Part shown: positions 35,827 to 44,451 of the stretch, one piece after another | Layout: each line of letters opens with the position of its first letter | Numbering within the stretch: position 1 is the stretch's first letter | Assembly: GCA_944322895.1 (NCBI GenBank) | Contig: CALUQL010000007.1 | Location: 1 to 49,717 of the forward strand | Source: Candidatus Gastranaerophilales bacterium | Lineage (GTDB): Bacteria; Cyanobacteriota; Vampirovibrionia; Gastranaerophilales; Gastranaerophilaceae | Direction of reading: 5' to 3' | Length of the DNA: 49,717 nucleotides | The notes under the pieces: generated by a model | Seen by the model: the letters and a program-made list of their open reading frames with translations, nothing else | The model's database searches: none | Told to the model about the DNA's origin: nothing | Made by a program: the position numbers and the translations under genes

Positions 35827-36558
35827 TTAAACAGCAACTTGTTCTTCTTCTTCTTCTTCTTCTAAAAATGTTTCAAATGCTGATTTGAATGGATTACTTG
35901 AAAAAATATTTGTTTCATATACTTCGATTTCATTATTTTTATCTTCAATATCACCAGCAGTTTCTAATGTTAATGAACTTTCTTTTGTATCTTCTTTTTC
36001 TGCATTATAGTTTTTTGTAGTGTTTATTAAACCTGTTAAAGTTGTAATAAATTCTTTTACTCCTTCTAAAACTGTTGTATTTGGAGCTGTAAAACTAGTT
36101 AATTTGTTTGCATCAGATTTTATCGCTTCCCATTCATCTGTTAGCTTACCCTCTTTTGTATTTGATGAAGCATTTGGATCTAGAGAATTAACATATTTTA
36201 CTGCAGCTTCAGTATATTCTTTATCAATGTCTTTCTGTATATTTTTTACTTCTGTCTTTGTTTCTTCTTTTGATTGTATTGTATTATTAGTTGTTATTTC
36301 AAATGAGTCTGCTTCATAGTATTTTGAATTATCTTGAGCTTTTTTTGTTTGCATTGCTTCTTGTATTGCTGCGTTCAATTTTACAGTGTCAATGCCAGTA
36401 CATTCATTGTTTTCGTCATATGTGTAATATGCTTCAACGTTAATTCCTAATTCTAATGCTTTAGCTACAATCGGATTATTTTGTTGTTTTTCTTTTGATT
36501 TTGATGTGTTAACTAATTTACTATCTTGTGTTGTTAAATTAATTCTTTCTAATACCAT
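35827..36558 (-). CDS. Hypothetical acidic protein with a poly-Glu end, 243 aa
   Basis: The start at 36558 (MVLERINLTTQD) has AGAGGATA upstream; codons above it would form an unlikely hydrophobic leader. The product is polar, Asn/Thr/Lys/Glu-rich and mostly disordered or helical, with FETFLEEEEEEE near the C-terminus, encoded by a GAA run. A short stretch (ALELGINVEAYYTYDEN) recurs in style in other secreted bacterial proteins with calcium-loop repeats, but I cannot name a family. Confidence 0.65.
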   Translation of the reverse strand: MVLERINLTTQDSKLVNTSKSKEKQQNNPIVAKALELGINVEAYYTYDENNECTGIDTVKLNAAIQEAMQTKKAQDNSKYYEADSFEITTNNTIQSKEETKTEVKNIQKDIDKEYTEAAVKYVNSLDPNASSNTKEGKLTDEWEAIKSDANKLTSFTAPNTTVLEGVKEFITTLTGLINTTKNYNAEKEDTKESSLTLETAGDIEDKNNEIEVYETNIFSSNPFKSAFETFLEEEEEEEQVAV

Positions 36559-36855
36559 CTTTATATCCTCTTTTTTATCTCGTACTAATATAAAAAAAAA
36601 ATGATATAGAAAATTGCTATAAAAAGTATATAAAAAATATAACAAAATGGCTAATGTCTTATTATTACTGAATTGTGAAGTATATATATTGCTTAATAAT
36701 TCTTAATAATTGATATATTTTTTATAATTTGTACTATTATTTATTTCATTATCTTATCAAAATAGTTGAATATAAAAATTTAATAATAATTTAATATCAT
36801 TTATTATCTTTATAATGTATTATATTTATTATTAGTCTTTTGAGGAAAGAAATTT
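36559..36855. other. AT-rich intergenic region before glmS
   Basis: The 297 bases are over 80% A+T. GAGGAAAG just before the glmS ATG is its ribosome site. I see no hairpin or riboswitch (no glmS ribozyme core). Confidence 0.5.
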
Positions 36856-38703
36856 ATGTGCGGAATAGTTGGATATGTCGGTTGTGGTGATGTTGTAAGT
36901 GTTCTTTTTAGAGGGTTAACAAATCTTGAATATAGAGGTTATGATTCAGCTGGTATTGCGCTTCAGGATCAAGGTGAAATAAAAATATATAAAACACTAG
37001 GTAAATTAATAAATTTAAAAAATGAATTAGAAGAAAGAAAAGGAGAGCTAAAACGTCCGACAAGTGGTATTGGTCATATAAGATGGGCAACCCATGGAAG
37101 TCCGTCATTAGTGAACGCGCATCCTCATACTTGCAGTTGTGGAAGGCTAGTTGTGGTGCACAATGGAATTATTGAAAATTATAAAGAATTAAGAACAGAA
37201 TTATTAAACAAAGGTTGTGAATTTAGATCACAAACAGATACAGAGACTATTGCACATTTAGTGGCAGATGAGTATGCAAAGGCAAAAAATTTAGAAATTG
37301 CAGTTAGAAATTCTGTAAAAAAACTACAAGGAGCATATGCTATATGTGTAATGCATAAAGATGTTCCTGATTTAATTGTTGGTGCACGCAAACATGCTCC
37401 CATGCTTGTTGGTGTTGGAGATGGAGAAAATTTTATAGCAAGTGATACTCCGGCTATTATTGAATATACAAAAAGAACTATATATTTAGAAGATAATGAA
37501 ATCGCTGTTATTACAAAAGACACCGTTAAAATTACAGATATCAATGGAAAAGTTATTACTAAAAAAGTGGAGATATTACCTTGGGAACCAGTTGCATTAA
37601 GTAAATTAGGCTACAAACATTTCATGTTAAAGGAAATTCATGAACAGCCAGATGTAATTAGAAATGTGTTAAATGGTAAATTATATGATATAGACGCACC
37701 GATAGTTTTAAATGAGGTAAAACTTGATAGGGATGGCCTAAAGAAACTTAATAAAATACAAATTATTGCGTGTGGAACTTCATTGCATGCTGCATTAGTT
37801 GGAAAGTATTTAATTGAAGATTTTGCTGGTATTTCTGTAGACGTTGAAGCATCAAGTGAATATATATACAGAAAAACGACTACTGATTTTTCGACATTGG
37901 TAATTGGGGTTTCACAATCAGGGGAAACAGCTGATACAATAACTGCAATTAAACAAGCAAAAGAGAAAAAGTCACATGTATTGATAATTACAAATCGTCC
38001 AGATTCAAACATGGCGAGATTGGCCGATAGTTTAATTCCAGTAAATGCTGGTATAGAAGTTAGTGTTGCAGCTACAAAGTCGTATACGGCTCAATTAATC
38101 TCATTCTATTTATTGGCAATTCATCTGGCAGAAATTAAAGGTTCTTTAGATAATTCATATTTGAAAAATTTAAAGCATGAATTAATACAACTACCGACAA
38201 AAATTGAAGAAGTATTATCCAATACGTCTGAAATACAAGAATGTGCCAGAAGATTCTCTTCATACAAAAATTTTATATACATCGCTAGAGGAGTTAATCT
38301 AGCTACGGCATATGAAGGTGCATTAAAATTAAAGGAAATAAGCTATATTAATGCTACAGGTTATGCTGCTGGTGAACTTAAGCATGGACCAATTGCAATG
38401 CTTGATGAAACCATGCCTGTATTGTCTATATTGATTCCAGGAAATATCACATATGAGAAAATACTTTCTAACAGTGAAGAAGCAAAAGCAAGAAATGCGA
38501 AACTAATTGCTTTAACATCATCAACAGATAGTAATATCGATGCTTTGTTTGATATTGTGCTTCGAATTCCGCATGTAAGCGAAATATTATCGCCGGCAAT
38601 AACTTGTGTACCATTGCAATTATTGGCATATTATATTGCTGAGTTTTTAGGTAAAGATGTTGACCAGCCAAGAAATCTTGCAAAATCAGTAACGGTAGAA
38701 TAA
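36856..38703 (+). CDS. glmS: Glutamine-fructose-6-phosphate aminotransferase
   Basis: GlmS makes glucosamine-6-phosphate for peptidoglycan and LPS. The mature N-terminus CGIVGYVG supplies the catalytic Cys. EYRGYDSAG and HNGIIENY follow in the glutaminase domain. Two SIS domains (SQSGETADT; ATKSYTAQ) form the isomerase part, and the protein ends LAKSVTVE as usual. At 615 aa it is normal. Its stop overlaps the ATG of a 50-codon ORF (TAATG). Confidence 0.97.
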   Translation: MCGIVGYVGCGDVVSVLFRGLTNLEYRGYDSAGIALQDQGEIKIYKTLGKLINLKNELEERKGELKRPTSGIGHIRWATHGSPSLVNAHPHTCSCGRLVVVHNGIIENYKELRTELLNKGCEFRSQTDTETIAHLVADEYAKAKNLEIAVRNSVKKLQGAYAICVMHKDVPDLIVGARKHAPMLVGVGDGENFIASDTPAIIEYTKRTIYLEDNEIAVITKDTVKITDINGKVITKKVEILPWEPVALSKLGYKHFMLKEIHEQPDVIRNVLNGKLYDIDAPIVLNEVKLDRDGLKKLNKIQIIACGTSLHAALVGKYLIEDFAGISVDVEASSEYIYRKTTTDFSTLVIGVSQSGETADTITAIKQAKEKKSHVLIITNRPDSNMARLADSLIPVNAGIEVSVAATKSYTAQLISFYLLAIHLAEIKGSLDNSYLKNLKHELIQLPTKIEEVLSNTSEIQECARRFSSYKNFIYIARGVNLATAYEGALKLKEISYINATGYAAGELKHGPIAMLDETMPVLSILIPGNITYEKILSNSEEAKARNAKLIALTSSTDSNIDALFDIVLRIPHVSEILSPAITCVPLQLLAYYIAEFLGKDVDQPRNLAKSVTVE

Positions 38704-38855
38704 TGATTACAACAAAAACTGTAAAAATCAAAAAGCCTCATAAAACAACAAGTGAGTATATTGAAGCGGAACTGGAAAAATTAGGTTTTGATGTTTTACG
38801 TTGGGCAATTGTTGATGAAGACAGTCACTTCTATATTCTTTCCATTTCCTATTAA
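38703..38855 (+). CDS. Small protein coupled to glmS, 50 aa
   Basis: The ATG overlaps the glmS stop in a TAATG arrangement, which indicates translational coupling. The product starts MITTKTVKIKKPHKTT and contains ELEKLGFDVLRWAIVDED, giving a compact alpha/beta pattern with good coding-like composition. It is too short for usual ORF cut-offs. Function is unknown; a role linked to GlmS is suggested only by position. Confidence 0.6.
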   Translation: MITTKTVKIKKPHKTTSEYIEAELEKLGFDVLRWAIVDEDSHFYILSISY

Positions 38856-38923
38856 TTAATTTAATTGTAAGGTTAATCAATTTTACAAAATTAATTGTTT
38901 TTATATGATAGGGAATGTTGTGT

Positions 38924-40006
38924 ATGAACATAAATACAGGATTAATAAGATATCAGAATTATTTAAATCCATTATTGAATAATGTAAAACCAGCAACACA
39001 ATTTGGAGTATCTAAAAATGCTTTAACTGCTGATACTTTTCAAAAAAGTAAAGTGGAAAAATCTGATAGTCATGCTTGTGAAGAAATTGGCAATCGTTTT
39101 AGTGAACAAAAAATACGTCATATATTTGATGAAGTATATTCTGATGTCATAAAAACTATAACAAAAAGCAATCCGGTATTAAATGAAATAAGATTTAAAA
39201 AACCGGAAATATTATTCAGTGATGCTGAAGAATCAAGTCAAACTCAAGCTTCATATTCTTTTAATGATAATGTGTTAAAGATTAACAAGAAAATAATTGA
39301 TAATGATTATTTTCTTATCTGTCAAAAAGATGAAAATGCTTCTATTAGTGAGGTTTTTTGGAATGTTACATTTGGTGAAGATACAGATATACTTTTAGGA
39401 AAAATAAAAGAAGATGTACCTGACGCGCAAGCCGTCAAACTTACAGATGACGAGAAAGAACTATATTTACGCAGTGTATTTGCACATGAATTAAGACATT
39501 TTGTTCAATCACATTTGATGGCATCAACCGATGAATGTTATCAAATATATAAAGACGCACATAATGAGAAAAAGAAACAAGTTTATGAGACGTCTCTGGA
39601 AATAATTAGTCTAAGCAAAGAAATACAAGAAATCGAACCTGATTTTGTACCTCCTCAAATAGATATGAGTGATTTCAGTTATGCTTTAAACTATAAACCC
39701 CAAAAGATACTGGATAAAGATACCACAATTAAGTTCTCAATATTACCTGATGATACAAGATTTTTATCTGTAAGAAATAATCTTTTGCCAGATGAAATAA
39801 ATGGCTTACAAGGAATAGGAAGAACAGATGAGTCAAGTTATGAAGAATATCTTTCATCGATGATTGAAATAGATGCTTTTAATTTTCAAAGTGAGTATCT
39901 TTTAAAAATATCAGGTGACGAAAATAAAGAAGTAAGAAATGATGTTCTTTGTTCTTTGTACAGTATTCTTTGTTCGTTACTAGAAACTGGTTTAGCTGTC
40001 AATTGA
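38924..40006 (+). CDS. Putative zinc metallopeptidase-like protein (HExxH)
   Basis: I chose the ATG at 38924 because AGGGA lies 9 bases upstream; the ATG at 38915 directly abuts that site. The central motif FAHELRHFVQSH (HELRH at 188-192) is a zinc-peptidase HExxH. A downstream MIEIDAFNFQ (near residue 315) could give the third ligand as Glu. The N-terminus is an Asn-rich leader ending in QFG (27-28), like the GH13 and lipoprotein-like proteins here. There is no classical signal peptide. The overall family is not recognised and the substrate is unknown. Confidence 0.7.
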   Translation: MNINTGLIRYQNYLNPLLNNVKPATQFGVSKNALTADTFQKSKVEKSDSHACEEIGNRFSEQKIRHIFDEVYSDVIKTITKSNPVLNEIRFKKPEILFSDAEESSQTQASYSFNDNVLKINKKIIDNDYFLICQKDENASISEVFWNVTFGEDTDILLGKIKEDVPDAQAVKLTDDEKELYLRSVFAHELRHFVQSHLMASTDECYQIYKDAHNEKKKQVYETSLEIISLSKEIQEIEPDFVPPQIDMSDFSYALNYKPQKILDKDTTIKFSILPDDTRFLSVRNNLLPDEINGLQGIGRTDESSYEEYLSSMIEIDAFNFQSEYLLKISGDENKEVRNDVLCSLYSILCSLLETGLAVN

Positions 40007-40024
40007 TAGTGACTTTATAATTTC

Positions 40025-40645
40025 TTATAGGTAATTTAATAATTCACTTAGATTATTTTTATCTATTATAACATTTGCATTTTCTTTTAGAATTGGTTTT
40101 GCGCAGAATGCAACTTTTTTAGATGCATATTGAAACATGCTTAAATCGTTAGCTCCATCCCCTACAACAAGCGTGTCAGTTTCAGATATATTTAAAAGAG
40201 ATTGAAGTCTTTTTAACATTTTTCCTTTGCTGTCCGAAAACATCATTTCACCGCCTAGAAGACCTGTCATTTCTCCATTTTTAAAGTGTAATATATTGGC
40301 AAACTGAGCATCAAAGCCCAAATGATTTTGTGCAGGAATTGTAGCTGTTTCATAACCTCCTGAAAAGCATACTACTTTATAATTCATTTTATGTAATTCT
40401 GTAATTGTTTCTTTTGCTCCATTCGTATATGGCAAGTTTTTACATATTTGAATAACTTTATCTTCTTTTGCACCTTTTAATAAAGAAACTCTTTTAACAA
40501 GACTTTCAAAAAAATCGATTTTCCCTTCCATTGCCTCAGTTGTGATTTGTTTCATTAATGCTTCCAAATTATATTCACGAGCAATGAATTCTAAAGTTTC
40601 TCCTTGCATTAAAGTAGAGTCAAAATCAAAAACAGCTAATTTCAT
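40025..40645 (-). CDS. serB: Phosphoserine phosphatase (HAD family)
   Basis: HAD motif I is VFDFDSTLMQGET, motif II CFSGGYETA, and motifs III and IV are in SKGKMLKRL and VGDGANDLSMF. The SerB-like spacing and the small cap domain fit phosphoserine phosphatase, the last step of serine synthesis; a related HAD phosphatase is possible. At 206 aa it is normal. It is convergent with the HExxH gene and divergent from the GT35-like gene. Confidence 0.9.
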   Translation of the reverse strand: MKLAVFDFDSTLMQGETLEFIAREYNLEALMKQITTEAMEGKIDFFESLVKRVSLLKGAKEDKVIQICKNLPYTNGAKETITELHKMNYKVVCFSGGYETATIPAQNHLGFDAQFANILHFKNGEMTGLLGGEMMFSDSKGKMLKRLQSLLNISETDTLVVGDGANDLSMFQYASKKVAFCAKPILKENANVIIDKNNLSELLNYL

Positions 40646-40823
40646 TATTTTTTCCTTTTATATTTTAAACTGATTATATTAAACAAAACCAATAAAAACA
40701 ATAATCTTGAAGAATATACGTTTAAAATGTAAAAAACTTGTAGAGAAAAAGTTGCTTTTTTGTTATCTTGTTGATATAAGTTAGAAGATGGTAAATAAAT
40801 GTTCAGAAGATAAAGGAGAACCA

Positions 40824-42512
40824 ATGGGACTACCAAATGTAGCATATTTTTCGATGGAAATCGCAATTGACCAATCAATAGCAACATATTCTGGCGGTTT
40901 AGGATTTTTAGCAGGCTCTCATATGTTGTCTGCAGGTTATCTTCAAATGCCAATGGTTGGTGTGACAATGTTTTGGTCATACGGTTATTACAACCAAAGA
41001 ATTGGGGAAGATGGTAACGTAGAAGTTGCTTATATCAGAAAACATTGTGATTTCTTAACAGACATAAACGAATCTGTTGAAGTTGAAGTTTATGGTGAAA
41101 AAGTAAAAGTTAAAGCTTATAAACTAGAACCTGGTATCTTTGATACTTGTCCTGTTTATTATTTAACTACAGATATTGAAGAAAACTCAGAATGGGCAAG
41201 ATCAATATCACACAAATTATATGATGGAAATGAAAAAATAAGAATTGCCCAAGAAACTGTTTTAGGTATTGGTGGTATTAGATTATTACAAAAAGTTGGA
41301 TACAATTTTGATTGTGTTCATTTAAATGAGGGGCATGCCCTTCCTGCTGCTTTTGAATTGTTAAATCAATACAACGGCGATTTAGCAAAAGTAAAAGAAA
41401 AAGTTGTATTTACTACTCATACACCTGTTTCTGCAGGTAATGAAGTTCATTGGGTAGATAATTTATTAAAAGGTGGATTCTTTGCTGGTCGTTCTAGAGA
41501 AGAAGCTGTTAAACTTGGTGGCGAACAATTCTCTTTAACCGTAGCAGCATTGAGAATGTCAAGATTGGCTAACGCTGTATCTCAGTTACACGGTTTGGTT
41601 TCAAACAAAATGTGGAATTGGGTAGACGGAAGATGTCCTATTAGAGCTATTACAAATGCCGTAAATCTTCATTACTGGCAAGATGACAGAATGAAAACTG
41701 ATAATCTTGAAGCTTTACTTGAAGCAAAGAAAGAAATGAAAAAAGAAGTATTTGACTTTATTGCAAATACAGTTGGTAAAAGACTTGATCCAAACGTATT
41801 AACAATTACTTGGGCAAGAAGATTTGCTGACTATAAACGTGCTTGGTTAATTTTCATGGATGAAAATAGAATACTTAAGCTATTAAATGAAAATAAAGTT
41901 CAATTAATTTTCGCTGGTAAATTCCATCCTGATGATGTTATCGGTAAAGAAATGTTCAACAAAATTTTAAGAAGTTCTTATTCAATGAAAAATGTTGTTG
42001 TACTTACCGGTTATGAACTGGATCTAAGTGGAAAATTGAAAAGAGCTTCTGATATTTGGTTAAATACACCTTTAAGACCGTTTGAAGCATCAGGAACTTC
42101 AGGTATGTCAGCTAATGCAAACGGTGCACTTCACTTATCAACATTTGATGGTTGGACAGTAGAAGGTACATTCCCTGGAATTAACGGTTATACAATAGAA
42201 TATCCTGGTTTGGATGATAATATTCCTTGGGAAGAAAGACATAAAAAAGACTATGAATGTATGATGAGCATAATTGAAGACCAAATTATTCCAACATACT
42301 ATAATGATAAAGTAAAATGGGCTACAATGATGAGACAAGCAATCAGAACAGCAGATGCTTATTTCAATTCAGACAGAATGGTTGTTGAATATTATAACAG
42401 ATTATATAAACCAATAGCTCATGGTGCTGATGAGGGTGGTATTTCAGGACAAGAGTATCAAGCGGCAACAGCTCCGGCTTCTGATGCTTGGACTTTCTCA
42501 AATATCAAATAA
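40824..42512 (+). CDS. GT35 alpha-glucan phosphorylase homologue lacking the PLP lysine
   Basis: The ATG at 40824 (MGLPNVAYFSME) has AAGGAG upstream and gives 562 aa, the short phosphorylase type. Family motifs are intact: YSGGLGFLAG, HLNEGHALPAA, FTTHTPVSAGN, WARRFADYKR and GKFHPDD. At the pyridoxal-phosphate site the usual GTSGMK or GTGNMK reads GTSGMSANANGA, with Ser429 where the cofactor Lys should be. Normal phosphorolysis of glycogen depends on that cofactor, so this may be a non-phosphorylase, a regulatory glucan binder or a modified enzyme. With the GH13 gene it points to glycogen metabolism. Confidence 0.88.
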   Translation: MGLPNVAYFSMEIAIDQSIATYSGGLGFLAGSHMLSAGYLQMPMVGVTMFWSYGYYNQRIGEDGNVEVAYIRKHCDFLTDINESVEVEVYGEKVKVKAYKLEPGIFDTCPVYYLTTDIEENSEWARSISHKLYDGNEKIRIAQETVLGIGGIRLLQKVGYNFDCVHLNEGHALPAAFELLNQYNGDLAKVKEKVVFTTHTPVSAGNEVHWVDNLLKGGFFAGRSREEAVKLGGEQFSLTVAALRMSRLANAVSQLHGLVSNKMWNWVDGRCPIRAITNAVNLHYWQDDRMKTDNLEALLEAKKEMKKEVFDFIANTVGKRLDPNVLTITWARRFADYKRAWLIFMDENRILKLLNENKVQLIFAGKFHPDDVIGKEMFNKILRSSYSMKNVVVLTGYELDLSGKLKRASDIWLNTPLRPFEASGTSGMSANANGALHLSTFDGWTVEGTFPGINGYTIEYPGLDDNIPWEERHKKDYECMMSIIEDQIIPTYYNDKVKWATMMRQAIRTADAYFNSDRMVVEYYNRLYKPIAHGADEGGISGQEYQAATAPASDAWTFSNIK

Positions 42513-42533
42513 TTAATTTTCTTAAATAACAAG

Positions 42534-42562
42534 AAGAGGACTTTTTATAAAGTCCTCTTTTT
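42534..42562 (+). terminator. Terminator after the GT35-like gene
   Basis: AAGAGGACTTT pairs perfectly with AAAGTCCTCTT across a short loop, then TTTG. Confidence 0.92.
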
Positions 42563-42578
42563 GTGTTCTAATATAGAT

Positions 42579-43115
42579 ATGAAAAGCTATCTTAGAAAAA
42601 TCTCTATGGAGAAAAGAACAAAATTATGTACTGAGGAACTTAGTAATAAGATTTTAGCTAATCTTTTTTCTTTAGATGAATATAAAGATGCTAAGAATAT
42701 AATGTGCTATTATCCATTAAAATTTGAGGTTCAGCTTCAGGCATGTTTATATGATAACTCTAAACATTGGTTTTTACCAAGAGTCAATGATAAAGAATTA
42801 GAAGTCTGTTCTTATTGTGAATCTGAATTAAAAAAAGGAAGTTTTGGAATATTAGAACCTTGTGGGAATAAAATTGATTCGTTTCAAAATATTGATTTGA
42901 TTATAATACCTGCAGTAGCTGCTGATATAAATGGATATAGGATTGGATATGGTAAAGGATATTATGATAAATTTCTTTCTTCAGTCATTACAACTGCAAA
43001 AAAAATTATACCCATATATTCAGATTTATTATATTCAACTATTTATCCTGATAAGCATGACATTAAAGCGGATATAATTGTTACTGAAAAAGAAGTATTG
43101 AAAATTTATTGTTAA
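42579..43115 (+). CDS. 5-formyltetrahydrofolate cyclo-ligase
   Basis: The C-terminal RIGYGKGYYDKFL is the family signature, preceded by DLIIIPAVAADINGY and a substrate region KKGSFGILEP. The enzyme recycles 5-formyl-THF in folate metabolism. I prefer the ATG at 42579 (MKSYLRK), giving 178 aa; a TTG at 42561 is an alternative, but it overlaps the terminator. No ribosome site is obvious, so a leaderless or very short-leader transcript is possible. Confidence 0.9.
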   Translation: MKSYLRKISMEKRTKLCTEELSNKILANLFSLDEYKDAKNIMCYYPLKFEVQLQACLYDNSKHWFLPRVNDKELEVCSYCESELKKGSFGILEPCGNKIDSFQNIDLIIIPAVAADINGYRIGYGKGYYDKFLSSVITTAKKIIPIYSDLLYSTIYPDKHDIKADIIVTEKEVLKIYC

Positions 43116-43191
43116 AAAGCCCTTAATAAATTTGTTTCATTTGATTTTTAGGGTAAAATTATAATAGGTAATTATAAATTGGGGATATAGA

Positions 43192-43293
43192 ATGGAATTT
43201 TTTAGAAGAAATCGAAAAGCCATATTATTAGTATTGTTAGTATGTTTAGTTGCTTGGTTCTTTGGGGCTGGATTGATTTTCTTGTTGTTTTAA
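43192..43293 (+). CDS. Small membrane protein, 33 aa
   Basis: GGGGATATAG lies directly upstream of the ATG. The product has a basic start (MEFFRRNRK) and one long hydrophobic helix, a typical small single-pass membrane protein. It ends 16 bases before the M23 peptidase gene and is probably in the same transcript. The start recalls the N-terminal anchors of periplasmic foldases, but no further domain follows. Confidence 0.6.
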   Translation: MEFFRRNRKAILLVLLVCLVAWFFGAGLIFLLF

Positions 43294-43309
43294 TAATTGA
43301 TGGGCGAAA

Positions 43310-44440
43310 ATGCATATTAGTAAGCGAGTTTTATTAGTTTCTATATTTTTAGCTTTTGTGACATTTGTTTGTGTTGCAGATTGTTCGTATGCAAATAATG
43401 CTCAGCAAATAAAAAGAGTTGAACAAAAAAGAATAGAAATAAAAAATAAAATAAGATCACTTGCAAGGCTTGAAAGACAAGAGGCAAATAAACTAAGTCG
43501 AAACCAACAAAAATTAGAAAAAAATCAAAGAGAATTGAAGCAATCAAAAGAAGAATACAGCGAAAAACAGACAACAATATCTAATCTTCAAGATGAATTA
43601 AATTCTTGTCTTGCTCAGTATAATAAAAGACAAAATGCTTCTGCTGAAAGAATTAGATGTATATATAAAACCAAACATACACTTATTTTAGATTTGTTAA
43701 TATCAACAAATAGTATAAGTCAGTTTTTGGATAGAATTTATTATCAAAATCTTATAATTCAGTCTGATAAGAAAAAAATGCAACAATTAAGATCAGAAGC
43801 TAAAAAAATTGCACTTTTAAAACAACGTTTAGAACTCGAAAGAAGGCAACTATCAAGAATTATACGCGATATTGACAGAGAAAATTCAAACATCAAAGTT
43901 ACTATTCGTCAAAATAAATCGATGATAGAAAAAATCCAGAAAGATAAGAGAGCTTATGAACGTTCTGAACGTGAATTGATGAGACAATCTGCAAATTTGA
44001 CATCAATGATCTCAAAAACAACAAAAAATAGTGGTGTTAATGTTTCTAGTGGATTTATACTTCCTGTTGCAGGTAGAGTTACCTCTCCATTTGGATGGAG
44101 AACTCATCCAATATTTAAATCAAAAATATTCCATACAGGTATTGATTATGGTGTGCCATATGGAACTCCAATCAAAGCTGCAAACTCAGGTAAAGTAATT
44201 TACTCCGGTTGGTATGGCGGATATGGTAAAGTTGTAATTCTAGACCACGGTTCTTGTACTGGTGCACCAACTACGACTTTATATGCACATATGTCACAAC
44301 AAAAAGTTAGCGTAGGTCAAAATGTTGTCAGAGGTCAAACTATAGGTCTTGTTGGTACAACAGGTTATTCTACAGGTCCACATTTACATTTTGAAGTTCG
44401 TATAAATGGTAAACCTCAAAATCCCAATAATTATTTATAA
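43310..44440 (+). CDS. EnvC-like murein hydrolase activator (M23 peptidase)
   Basis: A signal peptide (about residues 1-29) is followed by a long coiled coil (about 30-230) and a C-terminal M23/LytM domain. The zinc ligands are seen in FHTGIDYG (His275, Asp279) and HLHFE (His358-His360). This makes it a candidate active endopeptidase or amidase activator in cell separation. At 376 aa it matches EnvC-like proteins. The ATG at 43310 follows GGGCGAAA. It lies 11 bases before the LptD-like gene. Confidence 0.93.
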   Translation: MHISKRVLLVSIFLAFVTFVCVADCSYANNAQQIKRVEQKRIEIKNKIRSLARLERQEANKLSRNQQKLEKNQRELKQSKEEYSEKQTTISNLQDELNSCLAQYNKRQNASAERIRCIYKTKHTLILDLLISTNSISQFLDRIYYQNLIIQSDKKKMQQLRSEAKKIALLKQRLELERRQLSRIIRDIDRENSNIKVTIRQNKSMIEKIQKDKRAYERSERELMRQSANLTSMISKTTKNSGVNVSSGFILPVAGRVTSPFGWRTHPIFKSKIFHTGIDYGVPYGTPIKAANSGKVIYSGWYGGYGKVVILDHGSCTGAPTTTLYAHMSQQKVSVGQNVVRGQTIGLVGTTGYSTGPHLHFEVRINGKPQNPNNYL

Positions 44441-44451
44441 GGTAATGAAAA

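Noticed and set aside
36559-36855. glmS ribozyme
   Set aside because: The leader is AT-rich and lacks the conserved core and pseudoknot elements.
40645-40980. Minus-strand 111-codon frame before serB
   Set aside because: It overlaps the start and ribosome site of the well-supported GT35-like gene on the other strand.
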